From Anaerolineae bacterium (GTDB lineage: Bacteria > Chloroflexota > Anaerolineae > Anaerolineales > Anaerolineaceae): DNA of 64,000 nt. The position numbers and the translations under genes were made by a program. Location: NCBI GenBank assembly GCA_013178295.1, contig JABLWW010000015.1, positions 1-64,000 of the forward strand, written 5' to 3'. The notes under the pieces were generated by a model. The model did not search any database. It was given only the letters and a program-made list of their open reading frames with translations, and was not told the DNA's origin. Position 1 is the stretch's first letter; every line of letters starts with the position of its first letter. Below, piece after piece: positions 17,773-27,290 of this stretch.

Positions 17773-17837
17773 AGCCTTGCCCCAGCGCAATCTGCCCATC
17801 CGGCAGGAACGCAGACAATAGTATAATTTGGATAAGG

Positions 17838-18059
17838 ATGAGAGCACATGTCCACGTCTTCTACAGCCAGGAAGATGGCGGCTACATCGCCGATATTCCT
17901 GATTTAAAACACTGTTCGGCATTTGGCAACACCCCCGAAGAAGCGCTGCATCAAGTCTTGCTGGCAAAACAGGCATGGCTTGATTCCGCCCGGGCAAATG
18001 GCAAACCCATCCCCGCGCCGCGCTACCGCCCGGTGATTTACCAGGTGGCAAGGACCTGA
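17838..18059 (+). CDS. HicB-family antitoxin-like protein
   Basis: 73 residues. HVHVFYSQEDGGYIADIPDL followed by FGNTPEEALHQVLLAKQAWL matches the HicB partial RNase-H-like fold (beta strands with G-Y-x-A-x-x-P-D, then a helix). Canonical HicB neutralises the HicA mRNA interferase and represses its own operon. No HicA-like gene is present on either side, so this copy is solitary. A TATAAT box lies at 17822-17827 and AAGG just before the ATG. Confidence 0.75.
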   Translation: MRAHVHVFYSQEDGGYIADIPDLKHCSAFGNTPEEALHQVLLAKQAWLDSARANGKPIPAPRYRPVIYQVART

Positions 18060-18065
18060 TCCAGG

Positions 18066-18150
18066 CACGTAGGATGCGCCTTGCCCCATCGGTTTTGGCT
18101 ACGCGCCCCCTCACACCTTTTAGGAGAGGGTCCGGGGGTGAGGTGCGCCC
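18066..18150. repeat. Dispersed GTAGGATGCGCCTTGCCCCATC repeat, copy identical to 12628
   Basis: 69 nt (18082-18150) are identical to 12628-12696. The element fills the gap between the convergent HicB-like gene and the last gene of the lysine cluster and may end transcription from both sides. Confidence 0.85.
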
Positions 18151-18160
18151 GCCGATCCCC

Positions 18161-19012
18161 TCAGCGCGCCCGCGCCGCCTGCAGCGCATATTCCACAATC
18201 ATCCCCGGAATATCCACCCCCGTCAGCGGAACGGTGGAGTGAAACTCCATGGTGTGGTTGACCTCGTTGATCAGATAACCGCGTTCGGGGTCTTCGAGCA
18301 CATCCACCGCAATCACCCCGCCGCCCACCGCCTGCGCCGCCGCCACGCTGATAGCATCCAGCTGCGGCGTCACCGGGCAGATGCTTGCCTTGCCGCCGCG
18401 GGCGGTGTTGGTGATCCAGTGCGCCGAACTGCGGTAGATGGCGCACACCGTGCGGTCGCCGATGACAAAGCTGCGGATATCGCGCCCGGGTTTGGAGATG
18501 TATTCCTGAATATAAAATACCGAATGCTGATACGACCCCAGCACCTCCTTGTGTTCAAGGATGGCTTCAGCGGCTTCGCGGTCGTTGACCTTTGCCAGCA
18601 GCCGCCCCCACGAACCGATCACCGGTTTGAGGATCAGCGGGTAGCCGATGCGGTCCATGATCTCCAGCGCCGCTTCGGGGGTAAAAGCCGTCCACACGCG
18701 CGGCTGCGGCACGCCCGCCCGCGCCAGCGCCTCAGAGGTCGCCAGCTTATCGCCGCACACTGCCGCCACCTGTGCCATGTTGACCGTAGGGATGCCCCAC
18801 GAATTGAGCACACGCGTGATATACAGCCCGTTCTTATAGCTCACACTGCGCTCGATGACGATGTCATACTGCCGCCAGCTGCCCGCATCGAGCACATCCA
18901 TCCACACCTCACGGTCGTCAATGCGGTCGTAGTCAATCCCGCGCCGCTCGAGCGCCTCAAAAATCCATTTCTCCTCCACCCGCACCCGCGAACACAACAC
19001 TGCAATCTTCAT
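18161..19012 (-). CDS. LysX/ArgX-type LysW-amino acid ligase (second copy)
   Basis: 283 residues, an ATP-grasp enzyme of the RimK/LysX family that joins an amino group acceptor to the C-terminal Glu of LysW. Landmarks are SRVRVEEKW at the N-terminus, [12 protein letters not shown] (ATP site), WITNTARGG and [10 protein letters not shown] at the metal/ATP end. It is very similar over its whole length to the product at 27287-28237, which lies next to lysW. The gene overlaps the dehydrogenase stop by 4 nt (ATGA) and has AGGAGG upstream. One copy may act on alpha-aminoadipate (lysine) and the other on glutamate (ornithine/arginine), as in archaea that have both LysX and ArgX. The shared NTARGG motif does not separate them. 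Confidence 0.88.
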   Translation of the reverse strand: MKIAVLCSRVRVEEKWIFEALERRGIDYDRIDDREVWMDVLDAGSWRQYDIVIERSVSYKNGLYITRVLNSWGIPTVNMAQVAAVCGDKLATSEALARAGVPQPRVWTAFTPEAALEIMDRIGYPLILKPVIGSWGRLLAKVNDREAAEAILEHKEVLGSYQHSVFYIQEYISKPGRDIRSFVIGDRTVCAIYRSSAHWITNTARGGKASICPVTPQLDAISVAAAQAVGGGVIAVDVLEDPERGYLINEVNHTMEFHSTVPLTGVDIPGMIVEYALQAARAR

Positions 19013-20031
19013 ACCTGCATTCCTCCTGTCATCGCATTGGTTTCCAGCGCCGCCAGCACGCGCCGGGTGATGGCGGCAGTGGTATTCTCGCCCGGCGTTT
19101 GCAGGGCAAGCTGCACGGCAAGCTCGATGCGCCGCGCGGCATCTTCTTCTTTCCACACATAGCGCGCCAGCAGCGCCGCGCTCAGCATGGCTGCTGCCGG
19201 GTTGGCGATGCCGCGTCCGGCGATATCCGGCGCCGAACCGTGCACCGGCTCGGCAACGGCGCAGTCATCCCCCAGGTTAAGCGAAGGCGCCAGCCCCATC
19301 CCGCCGCACCAGCGCGCCGCCACATCCGAAAGGATATCGCCAAACAGATTAGTGGTCACCAGCACGGCAAAGCGCCCGGCGTCCACCGCCAGCTGATAGG
19401 CAGCGTTATCCACCAGCATCTCCTCCACCTCCACCGCCTGCCCGCCGCGGCGGGCTTCTTCGACCGCTTCCATCACCCCCTGGCGGAAGAGACCATCCGT
19501 CAGCGGCAGGATGTTGGCTTTGTGGACGATGGTCAGCCGCCCCGCGCCGCGCCGTGTCAGCATCTCCACCGCCCGCCGTCCAATGCGCCGCGAGGCAGCC
19601 AGCGTGATCACCCGCTCGGCAATTGCCGTATCGCCCTCGCGCCGCTCACGCCCGGCGTACAGCCCCTCGCTGTTCTCGCGCACGATGATCATATCCACCT
19701 GTGCGGCGGGCGGCTGGGCAAAGACACCGCGCACCGGGCGCAGGTTGGCGTAGAGATCAAGCTCCTGACGCAGGGTGAGGATGGCACTGCGATAGCCCTC
19801 CACCTTGCGCGCTGGAGAAGAAACCGCCCCAAACAGCGCCGCCCCGCAGGCGCGCACAGCTTCCAGCGTCTGCGGCGGGACGGAACCCCCCCGCCGCTGA
19901 AAACACTCCCAACCGGCTTCGGCAGAGACCACCTCCACCCCATCCAGCACGGCGCACAGCACCTCTACCGCGGGCGGGATGACCTCGCGCCCGATGCCGT
20001 CGCCTTCGATGACGCACACCTGACGCCGCAT
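19009..20031 (-). CDS. hicdh: Homoisocitrate dehydrogenase (isocitrate/isopropylmalate dehydrogenase family)
   Basis: 340 residues of the beta-decarboxylating dehydrogenase family. The N-terminus is [20 protein letters not shown]. The substrate loop includes [12 protein letters not shown], the catalytic Lys lies in [13 protein letters not shown], and the metal site in NLFGDILSD; the cofactor end reads [12 protein letters not shown]. In this setting it should oxidise homoisocitrate to 2-oxoadipate using NAD+. Isopropylmalate or isocitrate activity cannot be excluded from sequence. It starts 1 nt after the small aconitase subunit stop, so translation is coupled. Confidence 0.87.
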   Translation of the reverse strand: MRRQVCVIEGDGIGREVIPPAVEVLCAVLDGVEVVSAEAGWECFQRRGGSVPPQTLEAVRACGAALFGAVSSPARKVEGYRSAILTLRQELDLYANLRPVRGVFAQPPAAQVDMIIVRENSEGLYAGRERREGDTAIAERVITLAASRRIGRRAVEMLTRRGAGRLTIVHKANILPLTDGLFRQGVMEAVEEARRGGQAVEVEEMLVDNAAYQLAVDAGRFAVLVTTNLFGDILSDVAARWCGGMGLAPSLNLGDDCAVAEPVHGSAPDIAGRGIANPAAAMLSAALLARYVWKEEDAARRIELAVQLALQTPGENTTAAITRRVLAALETNAMTGGMQV

Positions 20032-20032
20032 C

Positions 20033-20539
20033 TCACCCCTCCTCGCCCGGAAAGCGCCCATAACGGCGCACGTATGGCACAATCCCGCCCGCCTGCAAAA
20101 TCTGGCGTGCAAACTCGGGCAGCTGCGGCAGGGCAAACACCCCGCCCGTTCCCGAAAGCCGCTCCAGCGTGCCGCCCGCCACGTCCAGCCGCACCGCGTC
20201 GCCGTCCTCCAGGGCGTGCACGATCTCGGGCGATTCATACAGCGGAATCCCCAGATTGAGGGCGTTGCGGTAAAAGATGCGCGCAAACCCCAGGGCGATG
20301 ATCGCCCCTACCTGGCGGCGGCGCAGGGCTTCGACGGCATACTCGCGCGAAGACCCGCAGCCAAAGTTGTGCAGGGCAATAATCACGTCGCCCGGCTGTG
20401 CCGTTTTGGCAAATTCGGGGCGCGCTTCGATAAACGCCGCCTCGCCCACATCCGCATCCGGGCGCATATAGGGGGCATAGCGTCCCGGCACAATCTGGTC
20501 GGTATCCACATCTGATCCAAATTTCCACACTCTTGCCAT
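20033..20539 (-). CDS. lysU: Homoaconitase small subunit (LysU-type)
   Basis: 168 residues, the swivel domain of the aconitase family. GSDVDTDQIVPGRY opens the protein and FGCGSSREYAVEAL is the substrate-binding signature. With the large subunit it should convert homocitrate to homoisocitrate through cis-homoaconitate. Isopropylmalate isomerase is the close alternative, and the context of homocitrate synthase and LysW genes favours homoaconitase. AAGGAGC precedes the ATG at 20539. Confidence 0.87.
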   Translation of the reverse strand: MARVWKFGSDVDTDQIVPGRYAPYMRPDADVGEAAFIEARPEFAKTAQPGDVIIALHNFGCGSSREYAVEALRRRQVGAIIALGFARIFYRNALNLGIPLYESPEIVHALEDGDAVRLDVAGGTLERLSGTGGVFALPQLPEFARQILQAGGIVPYVRRYGRFPGEEG

Positions 20540-20564
20540 GTTTTTGCTCCTTGTCAAACCAGTT

Positions 20565-21794
20565 TTACAGACTGCGCGGGTCGGTGATGACACCGGTCAG
20601 CGCCGAAGCCGCCGCCACCGCCGGAGAAGCCAGATAGATGTGCGAGGTCGGGTCGCCCATGCGCCCGCGGAAGTTGCGGTTGGCGGTGGAAAGACACACC
20701 TCGCCCTCGCCCAGCGTCCCCTGATGACGTCCCATGCACATCCCACAGCCGGGGGTAGTCAGCGCCGCCCCCGCCTCCAGCAGGGTTTGCAGCGTGCCGT
20801 CCGCCGCGGCTTGCGCCAGCACACGGCTGGAAGCCGGGGTGACGATGAGGCGCACACCCGCAGCCACACGCCGCCCGCGCAGCAGCGCCGCGGCGGTTTG
20901 CAGGTCGCTCAGCCGTCCGTTGGTGCAGGTGCCCAAAAAGACCACATCCACCTTTGTGCCAGCCGCTGCGTCCACGTCCACCACACGGTCAACGGCATGC
21001 GGCAGCGCCACCTGCGGCTGCAGGTCTGCCAGGTCAACCTCCAGGCGGCGGGCATAGCGCGCCCCCTCCTCCACCTTCAGCCAGTGCGGGACGGCATACT
21101 GCCGCGGCAGACCGTCAGGCGGGACGATGCCCGCTTTGGCGCCCAGCTCGACCGCCATACTCGCCAGCGTCTGCCTGCCGCCCAGCTCCAGCCACTCCAG
21201 CCCGTGATACTCGATGGTCATGTAATTGGCGCCGGAGATGGTCAGCAGCCTGCCCAGCTTGAGCGCCAGGTCTTTGGCATCGGTAAAGGGCGGAAAGCGC
21301 CCTGTAATGTCTACACGCAGGGTTTCGGGCACCCGCAGCCACGTCCGCCCGGTCGCCCATGCCAGGGCAACATCCGTCGAACCCATCCCCGTGCCAAACG
21401 CCCCCACCGCCCCATAGCTGGTGGAATGCGAATCGGCGCCGATCACAATCTGCCCCGGCTGGGCAATCCCCTCCTCCACCAGCACCTGATGGCAGATGCC
21501 GCACCCGCCCTCAAACAGACGGATGCCCTGCTCGGCGGCAAAACGGCGCACCGTCTTTTGGGCGTTGGCTGTCCCCACCGTCGCCGCAGGTACCACGTGG
21601 TCAAAAACAAACACCAGCTGCTGCGGGTTGTGCACCCGTTCCTTTCCCAGCTCAGAACGTAGAATCTGAATAATGCTCGGGGTGAGCGAATCGTGGCTCA
21701 TCACCACATGCGGCGCAACCACCACAAAATCGCCCGCCTGCACCGCCCGCCCGGCGGCTTGCGAAAGGATCTGCTCGGATAAAGTCCGTCCCAT
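20565..21794 (-). CDS. lysT: Homoaconitase large subunit (LysT-type)
   Basis: 409 residues, the length of LysT/LeuC-type prokaryotic large subunits. The [4Fe-4S] cysteines are in FLGTCTNGR and TTPGCGMCMG. GADSHSTSYGAVGAFGTGMG is the substrate loop. It catalyses homocitrate/homoisocitrate isomerisation with LysU, encoded 25 nt downstream. AGGAGG lies before the ATG. The homocitrate synthase stop is 9 nt upstream. Confidence 0.9.
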   Translation of the reverse strand: MGRTLSEQILSQAAGRAVQAGDFVVVAPHVVMSHDSLTPSIIQILRSELGKERVHNPQQLVFVFDHVVPAATVGTANAQKTVRRFAAEQGIRLFEGGCGICHQVLVEEGIAQPGQIVIGADSHSTSYGAVGAFGTGMGSTDVALAWATGRTWLRVPETLRVDITGRFPPFTDAKDLALKLGRLLTISGANYMTIEYHGLEWLELGGRQTLASMAVELGAKAGIVPPDGLPRQYAVPHWLKVEEGARYARRLEVDLADLQPQVALPHAVDRVVDVDAAAGTKVDVVFLGTCTNGRLSDLQTAAALLRGRRVAAGVRLIVTPASSRVLAQAAADGTLQTLLEAGAALTTPGCGMCMGRHQGTLGEGEVCLSTANRNFRGRMGDPTSHIYLASPAVAAASALTGVITDPRSL

Positions 21795-21803
21795 AGCCGC
21801 CTC

Positions 21804-22973
21804 CTATGCTCCCCCGCTGGGTTCGGGTGTCTTTTCCTCTTCCAGCAGCGCCTCGTGCATCGTATACAGCAGGCGGTCCACCTCGTCCAGCGTCAGCGGC
21901 TGATGATCCGACAGCCGTTTGACCTCCTCGGTGATGGCTTTGAGATGCGCATCGCTCAGCTTCAGCCCCAACTGCTCGGCGCGGTAGCGCACCGCGTTCC
22001 ACCCCGTCAGACGGCTGGCGATGTGGATGTAGCGCGTCAGCCCAAAATCCTCCGGTTTGAGAATCTCATAGGTCGAGGGGTTGTTGAGCACGGCTTTGGC
22101 ATGGATGCCCGCCTTGTGGGTGAAAGCGGCAAAACCGGTAATGTAGTTGTTGAAGGGAATATCCACCCCCACCAGGCTGGCGATCGCCTGGTCAAGGTGG
22201 CGCAGCAGCGGCAGGTTGTATTTGGCAACCAGCGCCGGGCTGACGGCATACAGGCGCGCAATCAGCCCGCCCAGCGGGGTAATGCCGTTGCGCTCGCCGA
22301 TGCCCAGCACGCTGGTATCCACATGCGTGGCGCCCGCTTCCAGGGCGGCAAAGGCATTGGCGATGGCACAGCCGGTGTCGTTGTGCCCGTGAAACTCAAT
22401 ATCCGCCTTGACCCGCGCCCGCAGGTTTGCCACCAGGTCATAAATCTGGCGCGGCGTGCCGATGCCCACCGTATCGGCAACGCCCACACGGTGCACGCCC
22501 ATTTTATCCACCGCCTCATAGACGCGGTAGAGGTCTTCCACGTTGCTGCGCAGGCTGTCCTCGGTGCTAAAGCGCATCTCGACGTTGAACTTTTTGAGAT
22601 ATTCAAACACCTCGCCCGCCATCTCGACAATGGCTTCGATGCTCTTGCCGTGGCTGAACTTGCGCAGGTACGAGGACGTGCCGATGACCACATCCACGCC
22701 CTGCACACCGGTCTCCACCGCCACACGCACATCCTCCAGCGCACAGCGGGTGTGGGTCAGCGTTTTGGCGCGCAGCCCCAGCCGCGCAATCGCCCGGCAG
22801 TCCTTCTCGCTCTGCGGTGATGCCAGCGGCGTGGTCAGCTCGATATACTCCACGCCAAAGGCATCCAGCAGGGTGGCGATGCGGATTTTCTGCTCGGTGG
22901 TGAAGAAGGCATTGACAAACTGCTCTCCCTCACGCAGGGTTGAATCAATAATGGCAAATTGCTGGACACTCAT
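21804..22973 (-). CDS. hcs: Homocitrate synthase
   Basis: 389 residues of the DRE-TIM superfamily. The N-terminal [12 protein letters not shown] contains the metal/2-oxoacid motif, and the barrel ends with [16 protein letters not shown] and the [17 protein letters not shown] stretch. It condenses acetyl-CoA and 2-oxoglutarate, the committed step of the alpha-aminoadipate route. 2-Isopropylmalate synthase is unlikely because the protein is short and lacks the LeuA C-terminal regulatory domain. The start has AAGGAG upstream. The gene lies directly behind a lysine-rich leader ORF and terminator (23011-23162), so it is the regulated entry of the downstream half of the cluster. Confidence 0.9.
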   Translation of the reverse strand: MSVQQFAIIDSTLREGEQFVNAFFTTEQKIRIATLLDAFGVEYIELTTPLASPQSEKDCRAIARLGLRAKTLTHTRCALEDVRVAVETGVQGVDVVIGTSSYLRKFSHGKSIEAIVEMAGEVFEYLKKFNVEMRFSTEDSLRSNVEDLYRVYEAVDKMGVHRVGVADTVGIGTPRQIYDLVANLRARVKADIEFHGHNDTGCAIANAFAALEAGATHVDTSVLGIGERNGITPLGGLIARLYAVSPALVAKYNLPLLRHLDQAIASLVGVDIPFNNYITGFAAFTHKAGIHAKAVLNNPSTYEILKPEDFGLTRYIHIASRLTGWNAVRYRAEQLGLKLSDAHLKAITEEVKRLSDHQPLTLDEVDRLLYTMHEALLEEEKTPEPSGGA

Positions 22974-23010
22974 GCTGTTTTCTCCTTTTTTATCTATCAA
23001 CAAATCCTCC

Positions 23011-23050
23011 AAAAAAAATCGGGCTTACCGTTTTTCTCTGGTAAGCCCGA
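23011..23050 (-). terminator. Attenuator terminator upstream of homocitrate synthase
   Basis: On the minus strand TCGGGCTTACC (23050-23040) and GGTAAGCCCGA (23029-23019) form a perfect 11-bp stem with a 10-nt loop, followed by eight T residues (23018-23011). The homocitrate synthase ribosome site and ATG follow 38 nt later, with lysK upstream, so it sits inside the operon. Confidence 0.93.
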
Positions 23051-23096
23051 CTGGGTAACAAGTGGTTGCGTCTCACTCGAAAACGCGGCTTACCAG
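23038..23096 (-). promoter_or_regulatory. Antiterminator pairing of the lysine attenuator
   Basis: CTGGTAAGCC (minus strand, 23096-23087), within codons 23-26 of the leader ORF, is a 10-nt perfect partner of GGCTTACCAG (23047-23038), which contains most of the terminator 5' arm. The two pairings cannot coexist. A ribosome stalled on the Lys codons leaves the first segment free; a ribosome at the stop codon (23075-23073) would cover part of it. Confidence 0.8.
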
Positions 23097-23162
23097 ATTT
23101 GCATCCGGCTTCTTCTCCTTCTTGCTTTTCTTCAGCGCTTCAAACGCGGTGTTGTACGGCAT
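23073..23162 (-). CDS. Lysine-rich leader peptide controlling homocitrate synthase transcription
   Basis: 29 residues, translated from the minus strand. Codons 11-18 read Lys-Lys-Ser-Lys-Lys-Glu-Lys-Lys (AAG AAA AGC AAG AAG GAG AAG AAG): six lysines in eight positions. The ATG lies 3 nt after the lysK stop, and a GGAG about 10 nt upstream could load ribosomes. The ORF is followed by the antiterminator/terminator pair described at 23011-23096. This is the textbook layout of ribosome-mediated attenuation by charged tRNA-Lys. Leader-peptide attenuation of the lysine cluster is known in Thermus thermophilus. The peptide itself probably has no function. That it is translated is inferred. Confidence 0.85.
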   Translation of the reverse strand: MPYNTAFEALKKSKKEKKPDANLVSRVFE

Positions 23163-23165
23163 GGG

Positions 23166-24212
23166 CTAGGTCTCCGTCAGCTGCGTCAGCGCCTGCGCCA
23201 GCACGGCAATACAGGCTTTGTATTCCGAAATCAGCACGTGCTCGTGCGGGGTGTGGTCGAGGTTGGAATCGCCTGGGCCGTAGGCAACCGCCGGGCATTT
23301 CCACACCGGCGCCACCAGGTTCATATCGGATGTGCCCGTTTTGAACGAAAAACACGGGATGCCGCCCTGGGCACGCACACCCGCCAGCAGAGCGCGCACC
23401 AGCGGGGTGTTTTTGCTGTCGTTCCACGCCGGAACGCCCTCTTCAAACTGAAAGCTCCCCCCGTTGGAAAGGTTACGGACAAACTCCTGCGCCTCAGACG
23501 GGGGCAGGTCTTGCGGCAGCCGCAGGCTGATGCGCAGACGGGCGGTCTCGTACAGCCCGTCATCCTCGCTGAACATGCCGCGCAGAGAGGGGTTGAGATG
23601 GGTGAAGAGCTTTTTGCGCCCCTTGTTGTAATCATCGGCGGCTTTGCTCAAGCGCATCCAAAAATCCACAGCCTGCTCGCAGGCGCTTGCCTGTTGGGAA
23701 GCGGTATGCGCCAGCGGCTGACGCACCGTATACTCAAACCACATCCCGCCCTTATACCCCAGCGTGACGCGGTCCCAGCCGCTGGGTTCGCCAATGATCA
23801 CCATCTGCGGGGGGGTGTGGGTTTGCAGCAGGTGTTTTGCCCCGCGCGAATCGCCCTCCTCGCCCACTGCACCGACCACCGTCAGCCGCCAGCCGCGGCG
23901 CGCCCCCGCCTGTGCCGCCGCGGCGGCAAAGCACGCCAGGGCGCCTTTGGCGTCCACCGCCCCGCGCCCGTGCAGCACATCGCCGCTGCGCCGCACCGGG
24001 ATTTGCCCAGGCACGGTGTCAATGTGCCCCAGCAGCAGAATTTCGCGCTCGCCGTCGCCCAGCATTCCCACAGCGTTGCCCACCTCATCCATATAGGCAG
24101 AAAATCCCCACTCTTCCATCACCTGCACCAAAAACGCAGCTGCCTCCGCTTCGGCACCGGTTGGGCTGTAGCGCTCAACCAAACCCGTCAGCAGCGTTTC
24201 TTCGTTATACAT
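23166..24212 (-). CDS. lysK: LysW-lysine/ornithine carboxypeptidase (LysK, M20 family)
   Basis: 348 residues. It is an ArgE/DapE-like M20 metallopeptidase: the metal site [12 protein letters not shown], then [12 protein letters not shown] and [10 protein letters not shown]. In the LysW pathway it frees lysine (or ornithine) from the carrier in the last step. GGAGGG precedes the ATG, 3 nt after the lysJ stop region. Its stop codon is followed after 3 nt by the lysine-rich leader ORF, so the end of lysK doubles as the entry to the attenuator. Confidence 0.9.
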   Translation of the reverse strand: MYNEETLLTGLVERYSPTGAEAEAAAFLVQVMEEWGFSAYMDEVGNAVGMLGDGEREILLLGHIDTVPGQIPVRRSGDVLHGRGAVDAKGALACFAAAAAQAGARRGWRLTVVGAVGEEGDSRGAKHLLQTHTPPQMVIIGEPSGWDRVTLGYKGGMWFEYTVRQPLAHTASQQASACEQAVDFWMRLSKAADDYNKGRKKLFTHLNPSLRGMFSEDDGLYETARLRISLRLPQDLPPSEAQEFVRNLSNGGSFQFEEGVPAWNDSKNTPLVRALLAGVRAQGGIPCFSFKTGTSDMNLVAPVWKCPAVAYGPGDSNLDHTPHEHVLISEYKACIAVLAQALTQLTET

Positions 24213-24215
24213 GTC

Positions 24216-25403
24216 TTATTCACCCTCCGCCGTGGAAATCGGCGCCGCCAGGACGCTCTGCACCGATTCTACCACTTTCTGCAAATCCTGCTGTGCAATC
24301 ACCAGCGGGGGCAGAAAACGCATCACCGTCATTCCGGCTGGCAGCGCCAGCACGCCGTGCGCCATCAGCGCCTGCAGATAGGGGGCGGCTTTGCAGCGCA
24401 GTTCCACCCCCACCATCAGCCCCAGCCCGCGCACCTCGCGCACCAAAGGCGAGTCAATCTCCGCCAAACGGGCGCGGAACCACCCGCCCAGCTCCTCCGC
24501 CCGCTGTGGCAAATGCTCGTCCTCAAGCACATCCAGCGCCGCCAGCGCAGCGGCGCACGCCAGCGGATTGCCGCCAAAGGTCGAGCCGTGCACATGCCCG
24601 GGCAGTTTGCCCAGTTCGGCACGCAGCAGCGCGGCGCCCATCGGCAGCCCTCCGGCAATGGATTTTGCCACACACAGCAGGTCGGGCTGGATAGCATAAT
24701 GTTCAAAGGCAAACATCTTCCCCGTGCGCCCAAAGCCGGTCTGCACCTCATCCAGGATCAACAGCGCCCCATGCTGACGGCAGACCTTCTGCGCCGTGTG
24801 CAGAAACTCGGCATCGGCTGGGTTGACCCCGCCCTCGCCCTGCACCGCCTCCAGAATCACCGCCGCCGTCTCGGCGCTGACCGCCTCCTGCAGTGCGGAT
24901 GGGTCGTTATAGGGCACATGCCGCACCCCCGGCAGCAGCGGCTCAAACGGGGCGCGGTATTTCTTCTCCCAGGTTGCCGAAAGCGCCCCAAACGTACGCC
25001 CGTGAAAGCCGCGCATGGCGGCAATGATCTCCTTGCGCCCGGTAATCAGACGGGCAAACTTGAAGGCTGCTTCCACCGCCTCGGTGCCGGAGTTGCACAA
25101 AAAGACCCTCCCCATCCCGGTCACAAGGCACAGCCGCCGCTCCAATTCCGCCCGCCGGTCGTTGTAAAAAATCTCCGGACAGGTAATCAGCTGGCGGGCT
25201 TGCTCGGCAACCGCCTGCGCCACGCGCGGGTGGGCATGCCCCACATTCGCCGCGCCGTGCCCGCCCACACAGTCAATATATTCATTGCCGTCGGCGTCCC
25301 ACAGTTTGGCGCCGCTGCCGCGCACAATGACCACATCGCGTTTGGTATACACCCCGCTGGTGTAGTTCTGCTCCATTTCCTGTATCGCCGCGCTTGCGCT
25401 CAT
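24216..25403 (-). CDS. lysJ: LysW-aminoadipate semialdehyde/acetylornithine-type aminotransferase (LysJ)
   Basis: 395 residues of the class III PLP aminotransferases (ArgD/LysJ). CNSGTEAVEAAFKFAR binds the PLP phosphate region, ILDEVQTGFGRTG contains the PLP-ring Asp and VAKSIAGGLPMGA the Schiff-base Lys. It aminates the LysW-linked semialdehyde to LysW-lysine using glutamate. Its place between lysK and lysZ supports LysJ over ArgD. AAAGGAGCGG precedes the ATG. Confidence 0.92.
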   Translation of the reverse strand: MSASAAIQEMEQNYTSGVYTKRDVVIVRGSGAKLWDADGNEYIDCVGGHGAANVGHAHPRVAQAVAEQARQLITCPEIFYNDRRAELERRLCLVTGMGRVFLCNSGTEAVEAAFKFARLITGRKEIIAAMRGFHGRTFGALSATWEKKYRAPFEPLLPGVRHVPYNDPSALQEAVSAETAAVILEAVQGEGGVNPADAEFLHTAQKVCRQHGALLILDEVQTGFGRTGKMFAFEHYAIQPDLLCVAKSIAGGLPMGAALLRAELGKLPGHVHGSTFGGNPLACAAALAALDVLEDEHLPQRAEELGGWFRARLAEIDSPLVREVRGLGLMVGVELRCKAAPYLQALMAHGVLALPAGMTVMRFLPPLVIAQQDLQKVVESVQSVLAAPISTAEGE

Positions 25404-25421
25404 CTCTCCGCTCCTTTGCCC

Positions 25422-26225
25422 TCAGGCAATCACCGTGCCCCTGCCCGCCATGGCGGCTTGCAGCGGATGCTCGATGCGTCCGTCGGCAAAAATCACCTGC
25501 TGTACGCCCAAATCGAGCGCCTCGCAGGCACCCAGCACCTTTTTCTTCATGCGCCCCTCGGCAAACGAGAGCGCCTGTTCCAGCCCGGTTTTGGGCAGAC
25601 GGTCAATCAGCGTGCTCTCGTCGGGAAAACTGCGCATCAGCCCGGGGACATTGGTGAGGATGATCAACTGCTGTGCCCCCGCCGCCCCCGCCACCATCGC
25701 CGCGGCGCGGTCGGCATCCACGTTGAGCGCCTCCCCGGAGGGCGAAATTGCCAGCGGCGCAATCACCGGCGTCAGCCCCGCCGAAAGCAGCAAGCTGATC
25801 AGCAGACTGTTGACCTGTTCGATTTTGCCAGTGTAGTCGTCGCGCAGCATCATCTGCCGCCCGTTTTCCACCACACGGATGGCATCCTTACGGCGCGCCA
25901 TCATCAGCCGCCCGTCCAGCCCCGAAAGCCCGCAGGCGTTCACCCCCGCCTTTTGCAGACGCTCCACCAGCAGGGTGTTGATCTTGCCGTTGGTCACCAT
26001 GGCAAAGATTTCCAGCGTCTGACGGTCGGTGTAGCGGCTGGTGTAGCCCGAAGTGGAAGTAACAAAGCGCGGCGGGTGACCCAGCCGTGTCGAAATCTCG
26101 TTGGTTTCGGCCGAACCGCCGTGTACCACAATCAGCTGCTGCCCGCTGGCAACCAGTTGGGCGGCATCGGCGCAGATGGCATCCAGGTTGACCCCCTGCG
26201 CGCCGCCAATTTTGACCACAATCAT
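25422..26225 (-). CDS. lysZ: LysW-aminoadipate kinase (LysZ, amino acid kinase family)
   Basis: 267 residues, ArgB-like. IVVKIGGAQG is the N-terminal ATP/substrate loop, VHGGSAETNEIS the substrate-binding motif and LNVDADRAAAMVAGAAGA the nucleotide-binding part. It phosphorylates the gamma- or delta-carboxylate of the amino acid attached to LysW. GAGGAG lies upstream of the ATG. The stop of lysY is 33 nt upstream. Confidence 0.92.
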   Translation of the reverse strand: MIVVKIGGAQGVNLDAICADAAQLVASGQQLIVVHGGSAETNEISTRLGHPPRFVTSTSGYTSRYTDRQTLEIFAMVTNGKINTLLVERLQKAGVNACGLSGLDGRLMMARRKDAIRVVENGRQMMLRDDYTGKIEQVNSLLISLLLSAGLTPVIAPLAISPSGEALNVDADRAAAMVAGAAGAQQLIILTNVPGLMRSFPDESTLIDRLPKTGLEQALSFAEGRMKKKVLGACEALDLGVQQVIFADGRIEHPLQAAMAGRGTVIA

Positions 26226-26258
26226 CTTGCTTTCTCCTCTGATTCCTCGATGTCAATC

Positions 26259-27290
26259 TTAAATGGGGTGCAGACCGCCAAAGGTCAGCCCGGCGCTCTC
26301 TTCCCAGCCGCACATCACGTTCATGCACTGCACCGCCGAACCGGCCGCCCCTTTCATCAGGTTGTCAATGGCGGCCAGGCTCACCACCCGCCCGCTGGCA
26401 GGGTCGAGGTCAAAGCCTACATCCACGTAGTTGCTCCCCGCCAGAATCTTGGCTTCGGGCACACGGTAGATACCGCGTTTATCCTTGACCAGACGCACAA
26501 ACGGCTCTTCCTCCGCCCAGGCGCGGTAGGCGCGCCACAGGTCTTTTTCGCTCACGCCCGCTTTGACAAAGACATGCGCCGCCGCCAGCGCCCCGCGCAC
26601 CACATCCACCGAGGTCATGGTCAGATGCACATCCTCCAGCCCCAGCTCCTGGATCACCTCGGCTGTGTGGCGGTGTCCATAGGCGGAAAAGGTGCGGATG
26701 ACGCCACTGCGCTCGGGGTGGTGCGATCCGGGATTGGGCGAGGCGCCGCCCTCCGACGATCCGACCTTGATATCCACAATCACCGCCCGGCTGCGGTCGA
26801 GCAGGTCATTTTTGACCAGCGGCAACAGGGCAAGGATGGAGGCGGTGGCGTTGCACCCCACCCCGCTGATGTAGTTTGCCGTGCGCATCTCGGCGCGGTG
26901 CAGTTCGGGCAGCCCGTAGACAAACTTCTCCAGCCAGTGCGGGGCAGCGTGGGGTTCGCCATAGTACTGCTGATACAGGGCGGCATCGCGCAGACGAAAA
27001 TCGCCCGCCAGGTCAATCAGACGCGGTGCCAAAGAGGCATAGTGGTCAATGTGCTTTTGGCTTTCGCCGTGCGGCAGCGCCAAAAAGAGCACATCGCAGG
27101 CTTCCAGCTGCGTGCGCGAGGTGAATTTCATTTGTGTGCGTTTGCGTAAATTGGGGTGCTGCTGATAGACATACTCGCCGAGATGGCTTTCGGAGGTCGC
27201 CTGAGCCACCTCCACGTGGGGATGTTCGAGCAGCAGGCGCAGCAGCTCGCCGCCCGCATACCCCGAGGCGCCGACAATGGAAACTCTCAT
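26259..27290 (-). CDS. lysY: LysW-aminoadipate-6-phosphate reductase (LysY, ArgC family)
   Basis: 343 residues. The NADP-binding start is [18 protein letters not shown] and the catalytic Cys lies in [36 protein letters not shown] is the family loop. It reduces the LysW-linked acyl phosphate to the semialdehyde. The ATG at 27290 overlaps the lysX stop by 4 nt (ATGA), a sign of coupled translation; a longer upstream frame belongs to the overlap with lysX. Confidence 0.92.
   Translation of the reverse strand: MRVSIVGASGYAGGELLRLLLEHPHVEVAQATSESHLGEYVYQQHPNLRKRTQMKFTSRTQLEACDVLFLALPHGESQKHIDHYASLAPRLIDLAGDFRLRDAALYQQYYGEPHAAPHWLEKFVYGLPELHRAEMRTANYISGVGCNATASILALLPLVKNDLLDRSRAVIVDIKVGSSEGGASPNPGSHHPERSGVIRTFSAYGHRHTAEVIQELGLEDVHLTMTSVDVVRGALAAAHVFVKAGVSEKDLWRAYRAWAEEEPFVRLVKDKRGIYRVPEAKILAGSNYVDVGFDLDPASGRVVSLAAIDNLMKGAAGSAVQCMNVMCGWEESAGLTFGGLHPI

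Noticed and set aside
22959-27149. Very long open frame on the plus strand across the lysine genes
   Set aside because: Antisense shadow of well-supported minus-strand genes, caused by the GC-rich codon pattern. It has no family features and His/Arg/Gln-rich composition.
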